Source of the DNA: Microbacterium sp. 70-16
GTDB lineage: Bacteria > Actinomycetota > Actinomycetes > Actinomycetales > Microbacteriaceae
Assembly: GCF_001898315.1 (NCBI RefSeq)
Contig: NZ_MKTQ01000029.1
Span: 124,001 to 188,000 of the forward strand
DNA length: 64,000 nucleotides
Direction of reading: 5' to 3'
Shown: positions 61,085 to 64,000 of the stretch, piece after piece
Numbering within the stretch: the stretch's first letter is position 1
Layout: every line of letters begins with the position of its first letter
Position numbers and translations under genes: made by a program
The notes under the pieces: generated by a model
Seen by the model: the letters and a program-made list of their open reading frames with translations, nothing else
The model's database searches: none
What the model was told of the DNA's origin: nothing

Positions 61085-62452
61085 TCAGCCGGCGACGCGG
61101 ATGAGCTTCTTGTTGACGAACTCGTCGGCGGCCAGTAGCCCCATCTCGCGGCCCGTGCCGCTGCGCTTGACGCCGCCGAACGGCAGTTCGGGCGAGTCGG
61201 CGAGCACGACGTTGACGTAGACCATGCCGGCGTCGAGCCGGTCGGCGACGCGGGCCGCTTGGTCGGCGTCGGTCGTGAACACGTAGGAGCCGAGCCCGAA
61301 CGGCGTGCCGTTGGCGATCTCGATCGCCTCGTCCTCCGAGCCGGCGCGGTAGACGACGCCGACGGGGCCGAAGAACTCCTCGCGGTAGGCATCCATCTCG
61401 CTCGTCACGCCGGTCAGGACCGTCCCCGGGTAGTACGCGCCGTCGCGGACGCCTCCGGTCACGATCGTCGCACCCTGCGCGACGGCACGGTCGACCTGCT
61501 CGGCGAGGCGCTCGGCCGCGGCGAGCGACGACAGCGGTCCGAGCACGGTGTCGTCCGCGAAGGGGTCGCCGACCTTCGCGACGGCCATCGCGGCGGCGAA
61601 GCGCTCGACGAAGGCGTCGTACAGATCGGATGCCACGATGAAGCGCTTGGCCGCATTGCAGGACTGCCCGTTGTTGTCCAGGCGCGCGTCTACGGCGGAC
61701 TGCACGGCCGCGTCGAGGTCGTCGGTCGACAGCAGGATGAAGGGGTCTGACCCGCCGAGCTCGAGTGCGACCTTCTTGAGGTTGCGACCCGCGATCTCGG
61801 CGACGGCGGCACCGGCGCGCTCGGACCCCGTGACCGAGACGCCCTGCACACGGCGGTCGGCGATGACGACGGCGGCCTGGTCGTTGGTCAGGCGCACGTC
61901 GGCGTAGGCGCCGGCGGGGAACCCGGCATCCGCGTACATCTGCGCGATCGCGGCGGCCGACTCGGGGCACTGCGGCGCGTGCTTGAGCAGGATCGTGTTG
62001 CCGACCGCGAGGTTGGGCGCCGCGAACCGGGCCACCTGGTAATAGGGGAAGTTCCACGGCATGATCCCCAGCAGCACGCCCAGCGGCGCGCGCCGGATGA
62101 CGGCCGTGCCCTCCCCCAGGATGTCGATCGGGGTGTCGCCCGTGATCTTGTCGACGTTGTCGGCGTAGTACTCCGTGATGTCCGCGGCGAAGTCGACCTC
62201 GCCCTGCGCGGCCGCGAGCGGCTTGCCCATCTCGCGCACGATGATCGCGGCGAGCTCGTCGCGGTGCTCGCGGTGCAGTTGCGCGACCCGGCGCAGCAGC
62301 GCGGCACGCTCGGCGGGCGCGGAAGAGCGCCCCCACGTGCGGAACGCCCCGTCGGCAGCGGCGATCGCGGCATCCACCTCGGCATCGGTCGCGGTCGGGT
62401 ACGTGGCCAGGGTCTCGCCGGTGGCCGGATTGATGACGGCGTAGTCGCTCAT
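61085..62452 (-). CDS. NAD(P)-dependent succinate-semialdehyde dehydrogenase family protein
   Basis: A 455-residue aldehyde dehydrogenase. MPWNFPYYQ, LELGGSDPFI with the catalytic Glu, and NNGQSCNAAKRF with the catalytic Cys are visible; the length and motifs match the GabD2/Sad branch of succinate-semialdehyde dehydrogenases. It follows a second dehydrogenase of the same pathway by 23 bp. Confidence 0.9.
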   Translation of the reverse strand: MSDYAVINPATGETLATYPTATDAEVDAAIAAADGAFRTWGRSSAPAERAALLRRVAQLHREHRDELAAIIVREMGKPLAAAQGEVDFAADITEYYADNVDKITGDTPIDILGEGTAVIRRAPLGVLLGIMPWNFPYYQVARFAAPNLAVGNTILLKHAPQCPESAAAIAQMYADAGFPAGAYADVRLTNDQAAVVIADRRVQGVSVTGSERAGAAVAEIAGRNLKKVALELGGSDPFILLSTDDLDAAVQSAVDARLDNNGQSCNAAKRFIVASDLYDAFVERFAAAMAVAKVGDPFADDTVLGPLSSLAAAERLAEQVDRAVAQGATIVTGGVRDGAYYPGTVLTGVTSEMDAYREEFFGPVGVVYRAGSEDEAIEIANGTPFGLGSYVFTTDADQAARVADRLDAGMVYVNVVLADSPELPFGGVKRSGTGREMGLLAADEFVNKKLIRVAG

Positions 62453-62475
62453 GGGTTCCTCGTCGCTTCGTTGAT

Positions 62476-63933
62476 TCAGGATGCCGGGATCAGGGTGTAC
62501 TTCGTGGAGAGGTACTCGTGGATGCCCTCGAGCCCGCCCTCGCGGCCCATGCCCGACTGCTTGACGCCGCCGAACGGCGCCGCCGCGTTGGAGACGACAC
62601 CCACGTTCAGGCCCATCATGCCCGTCTCGAGGCGCTCGATCATCCGGTGCCCGCGGGCGAGGTCCTGCGTGAAGACGTACGACACGAGCCCGTACTCGGT
62701 GTCGTTGGCGAGCCGCACGGCCTCGTCCTCGTCGGCGAAGGTTGCGATCGCGAGCACGGGGCCGAAGATCTCCTCGCGCAGGATGTCGCTGCCCGCGGCA
62801 ACGTGCGAGATGACGGTGGGCTCGAAGAACGTGCCGACCCCCGAGATCGCCGCCCCGCCGGCGAGCACGGTGGCCCCGCGCTCGACGGCGTCGGCGACGA
62901 GCGCCGTCGTCCCCACGACGGCCTTCTCATCGATCAGGGGGCCGATCTGCACCCCGTCTTCGGTGCCGCGGCCGATCTTCATCTCCGCGACGCGTGCGGC
63001 GACGCGCTGCGCGAACTCGTCCGCGACGGATTCGTGCACGATGAAGCGGTTGGCCGCCGTGCACGCCTGGCCGATGTTGCGGAACTTCGCCGCCATCGCG
63101 CCGTCGACCGCCTTATCGAGGTCGGCGTCGTCGAAGATGACGAACGGCGCGTTGCCGCCGAGCTCCATCGAGACCCGCAGCACCCCCTCCGCGGCCTGCG
63201 CGATGAGCTTCTTGCCGACCGGCGTCGAGCCTGTGAACGACAGCTTGCGCAGTCGCGGGTCGGCGATGATCGGCCCCGACACGGCGCCCGAGGTCGTCGT
63301 CGTGATGACGTTGACGACCCCCGCAGGCAGGCCCGCCTCGACGAGCAGCTGCACGAACGCGAGGGTCGTGAGCGGCGTGAGCTCTGCCGGCTTGACGACG
63401 ACCGTGCACCCGGCGGCGAGCGCCGGCGCGATCTTGCGCGTCGCCATCGCGAGCGGGAAGTTCCACGGCGTGATGAAGAAACACGGGCCGACGGGGCGCT
63501 GGCTGACGATCATGCGGCCCGTCCCCTCGGGGTTCGTGCCGTAGCGGCCCGCGATGCGCACGGCCTCTTCGCTGAACCAGCGCAGGAACTCGCCGCCGTA
63601 CGTGACCTCGCCGCGCGCCTCGGCGAGGGGCTTACCCATCTCGAGGGTCATCAGCAGCGCGAACTCGTCGGCGCGCTCCATCAGCAGGTCGAAGGCGCGG
63701 CGCAGGATGTCGCTGCGCGTGCGCGGGGCGGTCGCCGCCCAGGCATCCTGCGCCGCCACTGCGGCGTCGAGCGCCCGGGTGCCGTCCTCGGGCGAGGCGT
63801 CCGCGATCTCACACAGCACGTCGCCGGTCGCGGGGTCGTGCACGGGGAACGTGCCGTTCGCACCTTCCTGCCACTCACCCCCGATGAACAGTCCCGTGGG
63901 CAGCTTCTCGAGCAGTGCGCTCTCGGTGATCAA
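62476..63933 (-). CDS. gabD: NAD-dependent succinate-semialdehyde dehydrogenase
   Basis: A 485-residue aldehyde dehydrogenase of the GabD branch: TPWNFPLAMATRKIAPALAAG, SFTGSTPVGKKL, MELGGNAPFVIFDDADLDKAV and NIGQACTAANRF with the catalytic Cys. It oxidises succinate semialdehyde to succinate in GABA breakdown. TTG start with GGAGG 7 nt upstream, and the TTGA overlap with an upstream reading frame suggests coupling. Confidence 0.93.
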   Translation of the reverse strand: MITESALLEKLPTGLFIGGEWQEGANGTFPVHDPATGDVLCEIADASPEDGTRALDAAVAAQDAWAATAPRTRSDILRRAFDLLMERADEFALLMTLEMGKPLAEARGEVTYGGEFLRWFSEEAVRIAGRYGTNPEGTGRMIVSQRPVGPCFFITPWNFPLAMATRKIAPALAAGCTVVVKPAELTPLTTLAFVQLLVEAGLPAGVVNVITTTTSGAVSGPIIADPRLRKLSFTGSTPVGKKLIAQAAEGVLRVSMELGGNAPFVIFDDADLDKAVDGAMAAKFRNIGQACTAANRFIVHESVADEFAQRVAARVAEMKIGRGTEDGVQIGPLIDEKAVVGTTALVADAVERGATVLAGGAAISGVGTFFEPTVISHVAAGSDILREEIFGPVLAIATFADEDEAVRLANDTEYGLVSYVFTQDLARGHRMIERLETGMMGLNVGVVSNAAAPFGGVKQSGMGREGGLEGIHEYLSTKYTLIPAS

Positions 63934-64000
63934 CGTGCAGCCTCCTTCAGGCGTCGTGTGCTGTGCGGGGCATCCATCGCGAGCGTCTCGCCCCGGAAGA
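63930..64000 (-). CDS. C-terminal fragment of an upstream gene coupled to gabD
   Basis: A frame open to the window edge ends with FRGETLAMDAPHSTRRLKEA and a TGA overlapping the TTG of gabD. The overlap style is the same as elsewhere here and the GGATGCC-type Asp-Ala codons fit local usage. Only 22 codons are visible, so it cannot be named; a GABA permease or aminotransferase would suit the context. Confidence 0.45.
   Translation of the reverse strand, partial: FRGETLAMDAPHSTRRLKEAAR

Overview
The window is about 64 kb of very GC-rich, densely packed chromosome from a high-GC Gram-positive. Ribosomal protein order (tRNA-Trp, secE, nusG, rplK, rplA; rplJ, rplL), a short-loop CydABDC set, LAXTG-type wall anchoring, frequent GTG/TTG starts, leaderless-looking promoters and the very frequent GGATGCC/GGCATCC heptamer all fit Actinomycetota, most likely Microbacteriaceae (Microbacterium or a close relative). 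No prophage, insertion sequence, CRISPR array or rRNA was seen. There is one tRNA.

Layout. 1-5.7 kb: an FtsX-type ABC permease pair (second one cut by the window edge) and a secreted lamin-tail-domain protein with a sortase signal. 5.9-12.8 kb: an HTH regulator followed by cytochrome bd oxidase (cydAB) and its assembly exporter (cydDC). 12.8-22.1 kb: molybdate uptake (modABC with a HTH-Mop regulator) and almost the complete molybdenum-cofactor pathway (moaA, moeB-rhodanese, moeA, moaC, mobA, DUF6457, moaD, moaE, mog). 22.2-31.1 kb: a second HTH regulator paralogous to the first, the nitrate transporter narK and the nitrate reductase operon narGHJI. 31.2-35.9 kb: a secreted nuclease, then an NnrS-like membrane protein and a membrane-fused copper nitrite reductase. 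Together 5.9-35.9 kb is a low-oxygen respiration island: quinol oxidase of high O2 affinity, nitrate import and reduction, the cofactor supply for NarG, and nitrite reduction to NO. No NO or N2O reductase is visible here.

36-42.3 kb: acetyltransferase, HerA-like ATPase, PAP2 phosphatase, Bcr/CflA exporter, DUF3105 and DUF305 copper-type proteins. 42.4-47.4 kb: a sugar (probably alpha-glucoside) ABC importer without its ATPase, with a divergent LacI regulator and visible operators. 47.4-48.6 kb: rplJL with leader. 48.7-57.6 kb: AbiEi-like protein, YqaJ exonuclease, a MarR-controlled multidrug exporter, an oxidoreductase, ArgP/LysE, small enzymes and a nitronate monooxygenase. 57.7-60.5 kb: rplA, rplK, nusG, secE and tRNA-Trp. 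60.6-64 kb: flavin-binding protein and two aldehyde dehydrogenases.

Most novel signals: (i) an 86-bp palindromic element sitting in frame, same phase and orientation, inside two unrelated genes (cydD and the HerA-like ATPase), adding the same 26-residue linker; (ii) several intergenic palindromes with a strict geometry of two 9-mers 19 nt apart followed by their two inverted copies 19 nt apart, in two different sequence families; (iii) two paralogous regulators sharing a C-x13-C-x31-C signature, each next to a respiratory gene block, with a shared TTATTCACGG box at the first regulator and at cydA; (iv) the multi-domain nitrite reductase.
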